Shown: piece by piece, positions 25,724 to 33,615 of the stretch | How positions within the stretch are numbered: the first letter of the stretch is position 1 | How the letters are laid out: every line of letters starts with the position of its first letter | Source: Brevibacterium sp. W7.2 | GTDB taxonomy: Bacteria > Actinomycetota > Actinomycetes > Actinomycetales > Brevibacteriaceae | Direction: 5' to 3' | Assembly: GCF_018137945.1 (NCBI RefSeq) | Contig: NZ_CP073089.1 | Location: forward strand, 2,542,001-2,606,000 | Length of the DNA: 64,000 bases | Made by a program: the position numbers and the translations under genes | The notes under the pieces: generated by a model | Databases searched by the model: none | What the model was told of the DNA's origin: nothing | Seen by the model: only the letters and a program-made list of their open reading frames with translations

Positions 25724-26704
25724 ATGAGAGGCATGATCGCCAGCGCGGGAGACCCACCGGTGCGCGCGCGGTTCTCCACCGACGCCGCGCCTCCCGCGCG
25801 CCGCGTCGCGGACTGGGAGGCCTACCATGCCACGGCCCTCGTGGGGCTGCGCACCGTCTCCGCCGGCGGCGCCGCCTTCCGCGCGGTGACCTCGACCCTC
25901 GACCTCCCGCAGGTGCGCATCGCCAAGGTCACGGGCACGCCGCATTCCGTGCAGCGCGGGCCTGCCGAGATCGCCGGCCACCCGGCGTCCGGGGCGCTGC
26001 TCTACCTGCCGCTGCGGGGTGCGAGCACGTTCGCCCATCGGGCGGGACAGCTGACGCTGGAACCTGGCCGGGGCATCGTCGTCGACGGTGACACCGCGTT
26101 CGCGCGCAGCCTCGGGGCCGGGGTCGATGAGCTCGTCGTCCGACTTCCCCGCCGCACGCTCACCGATCTCACCGGCCGGTCCTCGTGGCCGACCCCGACC
26201 GCCCTCGACCTCGACGACTCCGCGAGCCCGACCGCACCGGGCAGGGCTTTCGCCGAGGTGGCCGAGGGCCTCATCGACCGCGGGCTCGGCGGGGGCGCGC
26301 CGCTTGAGGGGCGGCTCCTCGACCTGCTCGGCAGCGTGCTCACCGCGGCCTCTCCCGGTGGGAGCATCGTCGAGGAGGCGCTCACCGTCATCGCCGACCA
26401 TCACCGGGAGCCCGATCTCGGTGCCGCGCGCATCGCCGGGCATCTCGGGGTCTCGGAGCGGCAGCTGACCCGCATCCTCGCCGAGGCGGGACTGAGCGTG
26501 CCCCGTGCCGTGCTCGGTGCCCGCCTCGACACGGCGGCCGGACTGCTCGCCGATCCGCGCGCCGCGGGCCTGAGCATGGCCGAGGTCGCCGCAGCCAGCG
26601 GCTTCCGGTCGGCGGCGCAGTTCTCCCGCACCTACCGCGACCGCTTCGCCGTCACTCCGCTGCGCCACCGCCGACAGCTCGCGGCCGCGCTGCCCGGCAG
26701 CTGA
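25724..26704 (+). CDS. AraC-family transcriptional regulator
   Basis: A 326-residue AraC/XylS-type regulator. The N-terminal half resembles the AraC-binding-like domain of NtdR/AlkT-type activators (FRAVTSTLDLPQVRIAKVTGTPHSVQR, then LLYLPLRGASTFAHR). The C-terminal DNA-binding domain has two helix-turn-helices: DLGAARIAGHLGVSERQLTRILAE, and LSMAEVAAASGFRSAAQFSRTYRDRFAVTP. It is divergent from the hydroxyquinol operon across a 162-base gap, so it is probably the activator of that operon. ATG 25724 is used; ATG 25733 is equally possible because neither has a clear ribosome site. Confidence 0.88.
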   Translation: MRGMIASAGDPPVRARFSTDAAPPARRVADWEAYHATALVGLRTVSAGGAAFRAVTSTLDLPQVRIAKVTGTPHSVQRGPAEIAGHPASGALLYLPLRGASTFAHRAGQLTLEPGRGIVVDGDTAFARSLGAGVDELVVRLPRRTLTDLTGRSSWPTPTALDLDDSASPTAPGRAFAEVAEGLIDRGLGGGAPLEGRLLDLLGSVLTAASPGGSIVEEALTVIADHHREPDLGAARIAGHLGVSERQLTRILAEAGLSVPRAVLGARLDTAAGLLADPRAAGLSMAEVAAASGFRSAAQFSRTYRDRFAVTPLRHRRQLAAALPGS

Positions 26705-26731
26705 GCAGGGACCCGCCCGGTGAGCGAGGTG

Positions 26732-27451
26732 TCATCCGTTGAGGTTGTGGAGGGCGATGAGCTCGCGGGCGCGCTCACCGTCGCGCGCCGCGATCGCGTC
26801 GACGATCTCGACGTGGAGGTCGTAACGGGACCGCACGTACTCCGGCAGCGGAGCGTCAGCGCTGCCGGCAATGCTCACCGCGTGGTCCTCGAGCAGCCCG
26901 AGGACGCCGAGGTAGACGGATCGCAGCATCTGGCTCGGCGACGCCTCGGCGATGACGCGGTGGAGCGCCCAGTTGGCCCGGGCGAACTCGAGGTGCTCGC
27001 CGGCGTCGAGGGCCGCGCGCATCCTCTCCAGCTGCCCGCGCATCCCGGCGATGTCGGCGTGCTGCGCGGAGGTCACGGCGTCGTCGATGAGCAGCGGGTC
27101 GAGCGCGTCGCGGATGCGGATGGCATCGGGGACGGAGGGCTCGGCGGTGTCGAGGGCGAGCATCGCGTTGCCGAGGCGGGCGATCGCGGACTGCTCGTCG
27201 ACGAAGATGCCGCCCCCGGGTCCGGGCTTCATCGTCACGTATCCGCGTGCCTGGGCGAGCGCGAGCGCTTCGTTGAAGGTGCCGACGGACACCCCGCATT
27301 CGGTGCGCAGTGTCTCCTTCGTCCCCAGCCGCGTGCCCGCCGCATGGCGCTGGGCGATCGCGATGATCATCGCCGTCGCGGTCTCCGTCCGGCTCGCCGC
27401 TGTCCCGGCGGACGTCGCCGCCGCCTCGGCGATCTGCTTCGTCGCAGGCAT
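26732..27451 (-). CDS. GntR-family (FCD) regulator of the adjacent dioxygenase/hydrolase genes
   Basis: A 239-residue GntR/FadR-type regulator. The winged helix region (TRLGTKETLRTECGVSVGTFNEALALAQARGYV, GPGGGIFV) is followed by an FCD-type domain with DALDPLLIDDAV, FARANWALHRVIAEAS and SRYDLHVEIVDAI. It is divergent from the extradiol dioxygenase gene and should control it. ATG 27451 is preferred because AAGGAGG stands five bases upstream; a GTG six bases earlier overlaps that site. The AT-rich repeat block at 27497-27525 lies between the two starts. Confidence 0.88.
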   Translation of the reverse strand: MPATKQIAEAAATSAGTAASRTETATAMIIAIAQRHAAGTRLGTKETLRTECGVSVGTFNEALALAQARGYVTMKPGPGGGIFVDEQSAIARLGNAMLALDTAEPSVPDAIRIRDALDPLLIDDAVTSAQHADIAGMRGQLERMRAALDAGEHLEFARANWALHRVIAEASPSQMLRSVYLGVLGLLEDHAVSIAGSADAPLPEYVRSRYDLHVEIVDAIAARDGERARELIALHNLNG

Positions 27452-27496
27452 CGCCACCTCCTTGTCACGTCACCCTTGATTATCCACGATTCACTG

Positions 27497-27525
27497 ATAT
27501 CGTAATCATCATAATCATTATATCG
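27497..27525. promoter_or_regulatory. AT-rich composite repeat in the GntR/dioxygenase divergent promoter
   Basis: Two ATATCG hexamers (27497-27502 and 27520-27525) enclose two copies of TAATCAT (27503-27509 and 27512-27518). This 29-base block is strikingly AT-rich for this genome. It is the obvious candidate site for the divergent GntR protein or for a promoter element. Confidence 0.45.
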
Positions 27526-27548
27526 ATTAGCTCAATGAGGAGTACGGC

Positions 27549-28427
27549 ATGACCGCACAAGGATCCATCTCGGAAATCGGCTACGTCTCCCTGCTCACCA
27601 GGGACCTCCACGCCTCGATCTCCAACGCCGTCGACGTCTTCGGTCTCGTCGAGACGGAGTCGACGGCGAAGAAGGCGTTCCTCACCGCGCAGAACAAGCA
27701 CCACGAGCTCGTCTACACGCAGTCCGACCAGGACGCCGTGGACCACCAGGGGCTCGTCGTCGAGAACTCCGCGGAGCTCGAGGCGATCCGCGCGAAGGTC
27801 GACCGCGGCGGGTACACGATCGTCTCCGAGCAGCCGATCGAGGACCACATCGAGGAGGGCTTCGCCTTCGTCGGCCCCGAGGGCTTCACCTGGCAGATCT
27901 ACACCGAGAAGCTCGACTACAGCATGCTCAAGCGGGGCACGACCGCTCCTGATCGGCTCGGGCACACGAACATCCAGGTCCTCGACGCCCCGGCGCAGAC
28001 GGAGTTCTTCAAGGACGTCTTCAACTTCGCCGTCTCCGACCAGATCGGCAACGAGCACTTCTTCCTCCGGTGCAACAACGACCACCACGGGGTCGCGATC
28101 TTCACGTCGAACAAGACCGGAATCCACCACCACGCATGGCAGGCCGGGAACGTCTACGATCTCGTCCGCCTCGGCGACCGCCTCGCCCGGCGGGGTGCGC
28201 GCCTGGCGTGGGGACCGGTGCGCCACGGGGCCGGCGACAACGTCGCCGTCTACTACGTCGAACCGACCGGTGCGGTCATCGAGTACTACTGCGACATGGA
28301 GACGATCCGCGACAAGGATCGTCCCGCCCGGCACTGGGACCCCGACGACCTCTACTGGATCAACCAGTGGGACGGTCAGGTGCCCGCCGACATCCTCGAC
28401 TACGGGATCCCCAACCGGCAGCGCTGA
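27549..28427 (+). CDS. extradiol-type ring-cleavage dioxygenase (VOC superfamily)
   Basis: A 292-residue two-domain extradiol dioxygenase-like protein. The N-terminal module begins IGYVSLLTRDLHASISNAVDVFGL; the C-terminal catalytic module begins LGHTNIQVLDAPAQTEFFKDVF (first metal His), continues with GIHHHAWQAG (second His) and VAVYYVEPTGAVIEYYCD (metal Glu). These fit the Fe(II)-binding 2-His-1-Glu triad of catechol meta-cleavage enzymes. AATGAGGAGTACGGC precedes ATG 27549. A FAH hydrolase follows 58 bases later, the normal partner for handling the ring-cleavage product. The aromatic substrate is not identifiable. Confidence 0.85.
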   Translation: MTAQGSISEIGYVSLLTRDLHASISNAVDVFGLVETESTAKKAFLTAQNKHHELVYTQSDQDAVDHQGLVVENSAELEAIRAKVDRGGYTIVSEQPIEDHIEEGFAFVGPEGFTWQIYTEKLDYSMLKRGTTAPDRLGHTNIQVLDAPAQTEFFKDVFNFAVSDQIGNEHFFLRCNNDHHGVAIFTSNKTGIHHHAWQAGNVYDLVRLGDRLARRGARLAWGPVRHGAGDNVAVYYVEPTGAVIEYYCDMETIRDKDRPARHWDPDDLYWINQWDGQVPADILDYGIPNRQR

Positions 28428-28485
28428 CCGCCGCCCCATCCACCCTGTCACCAGCTCAACCTGTCAACAACAGAGAAGGACACCC

Positions 28486-29328
28486 ATGAAACTCGCCAAC
28501 CACAACTCCCGCGCCGTCATCGTCACCGGCGACAACCAGGGCATCGATGTCGCCGCTGCCAGCGACGGCCGGTTCGGCCCCGAGATCCAGGATGTCTACG
28601 ATCAGTGGGACGACTTCCTCGCCTGGGCGCCCGAGGCCTCCGGCGAGACGGTGACCATCGACCCGCAGCAGCTCGGCGCGGTCTCCCCGCGTCCGCTGCA
28701 GTCGATGGGCGTGGGACTCAACTACGCCGAGCACGTCACCGAGAGCGGATTCGACACCCCGGACAAGCTGCCGCCGGTGTTCCCGAAGTTCCAGTCCTCG
28801 CTCACCGGTCCGTACACGACCGTCAAGCTCGTCGCCGACGGCCGCAACGACTGGGAGGCCGAGCTCGTCATCGTCATCGGACGCGAAGCCCACGACATCG
28901 CCGATGGCACCGGATGGGACTACGTCGCCGGCGTCACCGTCGGCCAGGACCTCTCCGAGCGCGCGATCCAGCTCGACGGACCGGCCCCGCAGTTCGGGCT
29001 CGGAAAGTCCTACCCCGGCTACTCCCCGACCGGGCCGTGGCTGGTCACCCCCGATGAGCTGCCCAACCGCGACGACCTCGCGATCTCCGACAAGCTCGAC
29101 GACGAGGTCGTCCAGGACGGTCGCACGAGCCAGATGCTCTTCGATGTGCCGTCGCTCGTCGAGAAGCTCTCGGAGATCCTCACCCTCCATCCCGGCGATG
29201 TCATCTTCTCCGGCACCCCGTCGGGCGTGGGCTTCACCCGCGAACCGCCGAAGCTCATCCAGCCGGGGCAGGTCCTCGAGACGACGATCGAGGGCATCGG
29301 CACGATCCGCCAGGAGTTCGTCGGCTGA
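28486..29328 (+). CDS. fumarylacetoacetate hydrolase (FAH) family protein
   Basis: A 280-residue FAH-fold hydrolase. It shows the family's GVGLNYAEHVTE, PPVFPKFQSSLTGPY, the metal-ligand region DWEAELVIVIGREA, VGQDLSERAIQ, and the closing DVIFSGTPSGVGFTREPP. Such enzymes hydrolyse C-C bonds of acylpyruvates or decarboxylate/hydrate oxo-dienoates in meta-cleavage pathways. It probably processes the product of the dioxygenase upstream. Note that 2,4-diketo-3-deoxy-L-fuconate hydrolase belongs to this same family, and the fucose module at 2.7-13.3 kb lacks one. GAGAAGGACACCC precedes ATG 28486. Confidence 0.9.
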   Translation: MKLANHNSRAVIVTGDNQGIDVAAASDGRFGPEIQDVYDQWDDFLAWAPEASGETVTIDPQQLGAVSPRPLQSMGVGLNYAEHVTESGFDTPDKLPPVFPKFQSSLTGPYTTVKLVADGRNDWEAELVIVIGREAHDIADGTGWDYVAGVTVGQDLSERAIQLDGPAPQFGLGKSYPGYSPTGPWLVTPDELPNRDDLAISDKLDDEVVQDGRTSQMLFDVPSLVEKLSEILTLHPGDVIFSGTPSGVGFTREPPKLIQPGQVLETTIEGIGTIRQEFVG

Positions 29329-29414
29329 GTCCTGGGTCCGATCGAGTCGGAGCACCGGGTTCGTCCTGATACGAGACGATCGTCGTGACTCCAGAGGTTC
29401 GTCCCGGCATGAGA

Positions 29415-29442
29415 GGGGGCGGAGGCGCAGGCCTCCGCCCCC
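29415..29442 (+). terminator. terminator hairpin after the FAH gene
   Basis: A 12-bp perfect GC-rich stem (GGGGGCGGAGGC, loop GCAG, GCCTCCGCCCCC) followed by TTCT, 87 bases after the FAH stop. Confidence 0.7.
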
Positions 29443-29446
29443 TTCT

Positions 29447-29491
29447 GCGTGCTCTCTCGACTAGCCGGTGCGTGCTCTCTCGAAAAACCGG
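29447..29491. repeat. tandem 22-base direct repeat upstream of usp
   Basis: Two copies of GCGTGCTCTCTCGA plus eight more bases ending CCGG (29447-29468 and 29470-29491), separated by one T and differing at three positions. A possible regulator-binding direct repeat. Confidence 0.6.
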
Positions 29492-29562
29492 AACGCTGCG
29501 AGGAGAATCTCCGCAGAATTCGAAACCAAGTTGCCTTTGCTCATCTCTCATGCCGAACGAGG

Positions 29563-29598
29563 TTGTGATCGCTTCGCCCTCGCCCCTATAGTGGCGAG
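29563..29598 (+). promoter_or_regulatory. usp promoter with overlapping inverted repeat
   Basis: TTGTGA (29563-29568), an 18-base spacer and TATAGT (29587-29592) form a good promoter. CTCGCC (29579-29584) and GGCGAG (29593-29598) form an inverted repeat around the -10 box, a typical operator placement. Confidence 0.5.
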
Positions 29599-29659
29599 CA
29601 TCGGCGCGAACACCGACGTTCTCAGTGCCGACTCGTTTCGACCTGCCGGAGGGTGAGCC

Positions 29660-30544
29660 ATGCGCTATGTAGTCGGACTGACGAAGGACAGCAGAGGCCG
29701 CGACGCGATCTCTCTGGCGACGACCCTGGCGCAGTCGCTGGACGACCCCGGTGCGGTCGAGATCGATCTCGTCCACGTCATCAGCGGTGCGCACCCGGAC
29801 AATGCCGCCACTCCTCAGGAGCGGGAGTACCAGCGCCTCAAGGCCGACGAAGCCGAGGAGTGGATGGCCAAGTCCCTCTTCCTCATCCCGAAGACCCTGC
29901 GGGCGCGCGCGACGATCCACTTCGCCGACTCGATGGCGGAGGGGATCCTCGAGGTGGCCGCCGCCAGGCGCACCGATCTCATCATCGTCGGAGCGGCCAG
30001 TCACGGACCGTTCCGCCGCTTCACCGTGGGATCCGTCGCCAATGCGCTTCTCCACACCGCCACCGCTCCGGTGGCCCTCGCTCCGGCAGGCTACCTGCCG
30101 CCCAGCGATCTCACCCGCATCACGTGTGCGCTGGGCACGCGGACCGGCGCCGAGGCGGTGCTCCAGGTGGCCGTCGACTCCGCCGTCCTCCATCGCGTCC
30201 CTCTGCGGATCATCTCGCTCGTCTCCCTCGACGCCGTCCCCGCGGCGAACGCCCCCGACAAGCACGCCGAACGCGTGCTCGAGGAGGCATCGGCCAGCGT
30301 CGACGGCGCCGTCGACGTCTCCGCCGACATCGCTCGCGGGCGCTCGACGGAGGCCGCGATCGAGAGCCTCGACTGGAGCGAGGGGGAGATCGTCCTCATC
30401 GGCTCGAGCCGTCTGGCGCAGCGCCACACGATCTTCCTCGGCACCACCGCCAACAAGATGCTGCGCAGTCTGCCCGTGCCCATGGTCGTCATCCCCCGGT
30501 ACCATCCCCTCGACGGTGCGGACAGTCCGTCCCAGCCGATCTGA
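29660..30544 (+). CDS. tandem-domain universal stress protein
   Basis: A 294-residue cytoplasmic UspA-family protein with two Usp folds. Domain 1 has the nucleotide-binding signature GAASHGPFRRFTVGSVAN, and domain 2 has GSSRLAQRHTIFLGTTAN. GGAGGGTGAGCC lies before ATG 29660. Its stop is one base from the start of the MocR regulator, so both genes belong to one transcript that heads the taurine island. The link between a stress protein and the taurine regulator is unexplained. Confidence 0.9.
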   Translation: MRYVVGLTKDSRGRDAISLATTLAQSLDDPGAVEIDLVHVISGAHPDNAATPQEREYQRLKADEAEEWMAKSLFLIPKTLRARATIHFADSMAEGILEVAAARRTDLIIVGAASHGPFRRFTVGSVANALLHTATAPVALAPAGYLPPSDLTRITCALGTRTGAEAVLQVAVDSAVLHRVPLRIISLVSLDAVPAANAPDKHAERVLEEASASVDGAVDVSADIARGRSTEAAIESLDWSEGEIVLIGSSRLAQRHTIFLGTTANKMLRSLPVPMVVIPRYHPLDGADSPSQPI

Positions 30545-30545
30545 G

Positions 30546-32063
30546 ATGAGCGCGACTTCCGACGATCAGCACGACCGTCGCCGGACCGAGATCCGATCGC
30601 CGATCGAGATCAGCGCCGCTGCCGATGAACCCCTCTACCGGCAGCTGCGGAAAGCCCTCGAGCATCAGATCATGTCCGGAGCGTTCAACCTCGACACTCC
30701 CCTGCCGTCGTCCCGGACTCTGGCCCGCGAGATCGGAGTCTCCCGCAACACCGTCAACGCCGCGATCCAGGAACTCGTCGCCAGCGGGCTCGTCGAAGCC
30801 CGCTCGCGCAGCGGCCACTTCGTCAATCGCGAGCTCGTCGAGGGAGAGACGGACGCGACCGAGCCGGTGCCGGATCGAGCGGAGTCGATCGACTGGGCGG
30901 CGAAGGTGCGCGTGGGGGCGGACGCCGCACTGCCCGAGATCGTCAAGCCCAAGGACTGGCGCTCCCGCCCGTACCCCTTCGTGGCGGGCCAGATCGATCC
31001 CGAGGAGTTTCCCCGCCTCGCCTGGGCGAAGGCGCTGCGCACCGCGATGGATCCCGAACATCTCTGGCACTCCGTGCGCGATGCCGTCGACGAGGACGAT
31101 CCGATGCTCGTCGACATGCTGTGCCAGCGGATCCTGCCGGCGCGCGGCATCCACGTCGGCGCGGAGAACGTCCTCATCACCGCCGGCTCGCAGCAGGGGC
31201 TCGATCTCCTCGCGCAGATGCTCATCCGCCCCGGGATGCGAGTCGGAGTCGAAGACCCCGGATACCCGGATGCCAAGCACTCCTTCGCCCGGATGGGAGG
31301 CAGCCTCGAGGGCATCCCCGTCGACCGCCGGGGAATGGTCGTGCCCGACAGCCCGCCCGACCTCCTCTACGTCACCCCCAGCCATCACTGCCCGAGCAAC
31401 GTCACCCTCGACTCGGCACGGCGGCGACACCTCCTCGCGCAGACACGCACCGCCGATTCGCTCATCATCGAGGACGACTACGATTCGGAGTTCCGCTACC
31501 GCGGCAAGCCCACCCCTGCACTCAAAGCACTGTCGGGGTCCGATCACGTCATCTACCTCGGGTCGTTCTCCAAGTTCCTCGCTCCCGGTCTGCGGCTGGG
31601 CTACATCGTCGCCGATTCCGGGCTCATCCGACGGCTGCGCACCCACCGCCGCTATTCCATCCGCCACGTCTCCGGGCACACCCAGCGCGCCATGGGTCTG
31701 CTCATCGAATCCGGGCAGTACCAGCGCACCGTCGTCCGCCGCCGCACCCACCTGCGGCAGAAGTGGCTGCGCCTGACCGAGGCGCTGACGGCCGAGCTGC
31801 CGTGGACGATCCCCTTCCCGGCCGGCGGGGTGAGCGTCTGGATCGCCGGTCCGCCCGAACTCGACGCCCGCGACCTCGCCGCCGAATGCCTGCGCCGCGG
31901 AGTCGTCATCGAAGGCGGTGACGCGTTCTTCCTCGATCCGCAGGGCTCGCGCAACCACTTCCGCCTCGGCTTCTCCGTCATCGGATTGGATGCGATCCCC
32001 GCCGGTGTCAAGGAGCTGAGAATCGCGCTCGAATCCCTGCTCGGCAGTCCTCTGACCAGCTGA
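30546..32063 (+). CDS. MocR-family GntR/aminotransferase regulator, TauR-like
   Basis: A 505-residue MocR/PdxR-type regulator. The N-terminal GntR winged helix lies near residues 28-85 (EPLYRQLRKALEHQIMSG, LPSSRTLAREIGVSRNTVNAAIQEL). A type I aminotransferase-fold domain follows, with ITAGSQQGLDLLAQML, YVTPSHHCPSN and the PLP lysine in SFSKFLAPGLRLGY. TauR, the activator of taurine genes in proteobacteria, has this architecture, and the next gene is a taurine:pyruvate aminotransferase, so activation of the taurine genes is likely. Related PdxR proteins control PLP synthesis instead. It is co-transcribed with usp (gap of one base). Confidence 0.87.
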   Translation: MSATSDDQHDRRRTEIRSPIEISAAADEPLYRQLRKALEHQIMSGAFNLDTPLPSSRTLAREIGVSRNTVNAAIQELVASGLVEARSRSGHFVNRELVEGETDATEPVPDRAESIDWAAKVRVGADAALPEIVKPKDWRSRPYPFVAGQIDPEEFPRLAWAKALRTAMDPEHLWHSVRDAVDEDDPMLVDMLCQRILPARGIHVGAENVLITAGSQQGLDLLAQMLIRPGMRVGVEDPGYPDAKHSFARMGGSLEGIPVDRRGMVVPDSPPDLLYVTPSHHCPSNVTLDSARRRHLLAQTRTADSLIIEDDYDSEFRYRGKPTPALKALSGSDHVIYLGSFSKFLAPGLRLGYIVADSGLIRRLRTHRRYSIRHVSGHTQRAMGLLIESGQYQRTVVRRRTHLRQKWLRLTEALTAELPWTIPFPAGGVSVWIAGPPELDARDLAAECLRRGVVIEGGDAFFLDPQGSRNHFRLGFSVIGLDAIPAGVKELRIALESLLGSPLTS

Positions 32064-32081
32064 GTTGCCGATCCCTGCGCT

Positions 32082-32139
32082 GGTACCAAAGAAATGCCAC
32101 CGGATTGGGACTTCAGCCCCGGGCCCGTCGGCACCAGAG
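32082..32139. promoter_or_regulatory. direct repeat GGYACCARAG upstream of tpa
   Basis: GGTACCAAAG (32082-32091) and GGCACCAGAG (32130-32139) are direct repeats 48 bases apart in the 156-base gap before the aminotransferase gene. MocR proteins commonly bind direct repeats, so this is a candidate TauR-like site. The evidence is only positional. Confidence 0.35.
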
Positions 32140-32219
32140 TGAGACCAGGATCACTTCCACCGATGATCCCGGCCGCACACACCGTCGTGGCGGCCACGAC
32201 TGCAGGATTGGAGAGTCGC

Positions 32220-33608
32220 GTGACGAACTCGGATATGAGAAGCCGTGCACAGAAGCACCTGTTCCCCCACTTCACCACCGGGAAGGTGTGGAACGACGAC
32301 AGTCTGCCGATCATCGTCGGCGGTGAGGGAAGCTATCTCACCGACGAGAACGGCGACCGCTACCTCGACGGCCTGGCCGGCCTCTTCTGCGTCAACATCG
32401 GACACGGGCGCACGGACATCCCGCAGGCCGCGTTCGAGCAGATGAGCCGACTCGCCTACTGGACGAACTGGGGCTCAGCCCACCCGGCAGCCATCGACGC
32501 GGCGACCTTCATCGCCGAGCACGCCCCGGGCGACCTCGAGACCGTGTTCTTCGTCAACTCCGGGTCCGAAGCCGTCGAGTCCGCCGTGAAGTTCGCGCGC
32601 CAGTACCACGTCGCGCAGGGCGAACCGCAGCGCACGAAGATCATCGCCCGCGACATGGCCTACCACGGGACGACTCTCGGGGCCCTCGCCGTGACGGGGA
32701 TCCCGGCCTACAAGGCACCCTTCGGCGATCTCATGCCGGGCGTCTTCCATGTCCCCAACACCCTCGGCGAGACGATCCCCGAAGGCGGCACCGCCGCGGA
32801 TCTTCCCTCGATCCGCGCCATCAGCGAGCTCATCGAAGCTGAGGGCGGTGACACCTTCGCCGCGCTCTTCGCCGAGCCCGTGCAGAACTCCCGCGGCGCT
32901 CTCGTTCCACCCGACGGCTACTGGCAGGAGCTGCGCAGGATCTGTGACGAACACGGGATCCTGCTCGTCGCCGACGAGGTGATCACCGGATTCGGGCGCC
33001 TCGGCGAGTGGTTCGGCTCGATCAAGTTCGACGTCGTCCCCGATCTCATCACCTTCGCCAAGGGCTCCACCTCCGGCTACGCACCCCTGGGCGGGGTCAT
33101 CATCCGCAGACCGCTGGCCGAGGCCGTGCTGTCCTCACCGCAGGCGGGCCTGTTCACGCACGGCGCCACCTGGGGCGGACACCCCGTGAGCACCGCGGTC
33201 GCCGTGGCGAATCTGACGGCCGTGGAGAACGAGAACGTGCTCGGCAATGTCCGCAGCCTCGAACCCTACTTCCAGAACGGCCTCGACCGGATCGTCGATG
33301 ACCATCGCAGCATCAGGGAGTATCGGGGGGCCGGATTCTTCTATGCCATCGAGATGATGGGCGATCGGGAGACCGGTCGCGAACTCACCCCGGAGCAGTC
33401 GAAGACCGTCCTCACCGAGGTGATCCCCGCGGCGATGAGAGAGGTTCAGCTCATCACGCGGCCGGATAACCGCGGAGCGACGATGCTCGTGCTCTCCCCG
33501 CCGCTGACCGCCGACCAGGACGTCCTCGACGACCTGCTGACGAAGGTCGATCACGTGATGAGCGCAGTCGACGCCCACCTCGGCGCCTCACTCCTCACCA
33601 CGGTCTGA
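32220..33608 (+). CDS. tpa: taurine:pyruvate aminotransferase
   Basis: A 462-residue class III PLP aminotransferase. NSGSEAVESAVKFARQYH binds the cofactor phosphate, LLVADEVITGFGR holds the Asp (252) that pairs with the pyridine nitrogen, and Lys281 in FAKGSTSGYAPLGG is the Schiff-base lysine. It should transfer the amino group of taurine to pyruvate, giving sulfoacetaldehyde and alanine. The assignment over other omega-aminotransferases rests on context: TauR-like regulator before it, pta and a permease after it, and xsc nearby. GTG 32220 is used because GGAGAG stands in range; ATG 32235 lacks a ribosome site. Confidence 0.86.
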   Translation: MTNSDMRSRAQKHLFPHFTTGKVWNDDSLPIIVGGEGSYLTDENGDRYLDGLAGLFCVNIGHGRTDIPQAAFEQMSRLAYWTNWGSAHPAAIDAATFIAEHAPGDLETVFFVNSGSEAVESAVKFARQYHVAQGEPQRTKIIARDMAYHGTTLGALAVTGIPAYKAPFGDLMPGVFHVPNTLGETIPEGGTAADLPSIRAISELIEAEGGDTFAALFAEPVQNSRGALVPPDGYWQELRRICDEHGILLVADEVITGFGRLGEWFGSIKFDVVPDLITFAKGSTSGYAPLGGVIIRRPLAEAVLSSPQAGLFTHGATWGGHPVSTAVAVANLTAVENENVLGNVRSLEPYFQNGLDRIVDDHRSIREYRGAGFFYAIEMMGDRETGRELTPEQSKTVLTEVIPAAMREVQLITRPDNRGATMLVLSPPLTADQDVLDDLLTKVDHVMSAVDAHLGASLLTTV

Positions 33609-33615
33609 GGCAACG

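Larger units (their letters stand above)
29329..29659. other. intergenic region with terminator, direct repeat and usp promoter
   Basis: This 331-base gap holds a strong hairpin (29415-29442) ending the dioxygenase/FAH unit, a near-perfect tandem direct repeat (29447-29491), and a promoter for the universal stress protein (29563-29592). I see no gene in it. Confidence 0.6.

Noticed and set aside
23732..26668. Start of the flavin monooxygenase gene far upstream at 26668
   Set aside because: The additional 369 codons are the antisense of the AraC gene; the flavin-binding fold and a strong ribosome site place the start at 25561.
29415..29491. Insertion sequence or attachment site remnant
   Set aside because: No transposase or integrase fragment, no terminal inverted repeats and no target duplication; the hairpin is a terminator and the repeats fit a control region.
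29751..30545. Long forward open frame upstream of the MocR start, continuous with it
   Set aside because: It lies out of frame within the universal stress protein gene and has the Ser/Arg/Pro-rich composition typical of a shadow frame in GC-rich DNA; the MocR fold begins at ATG 30546.
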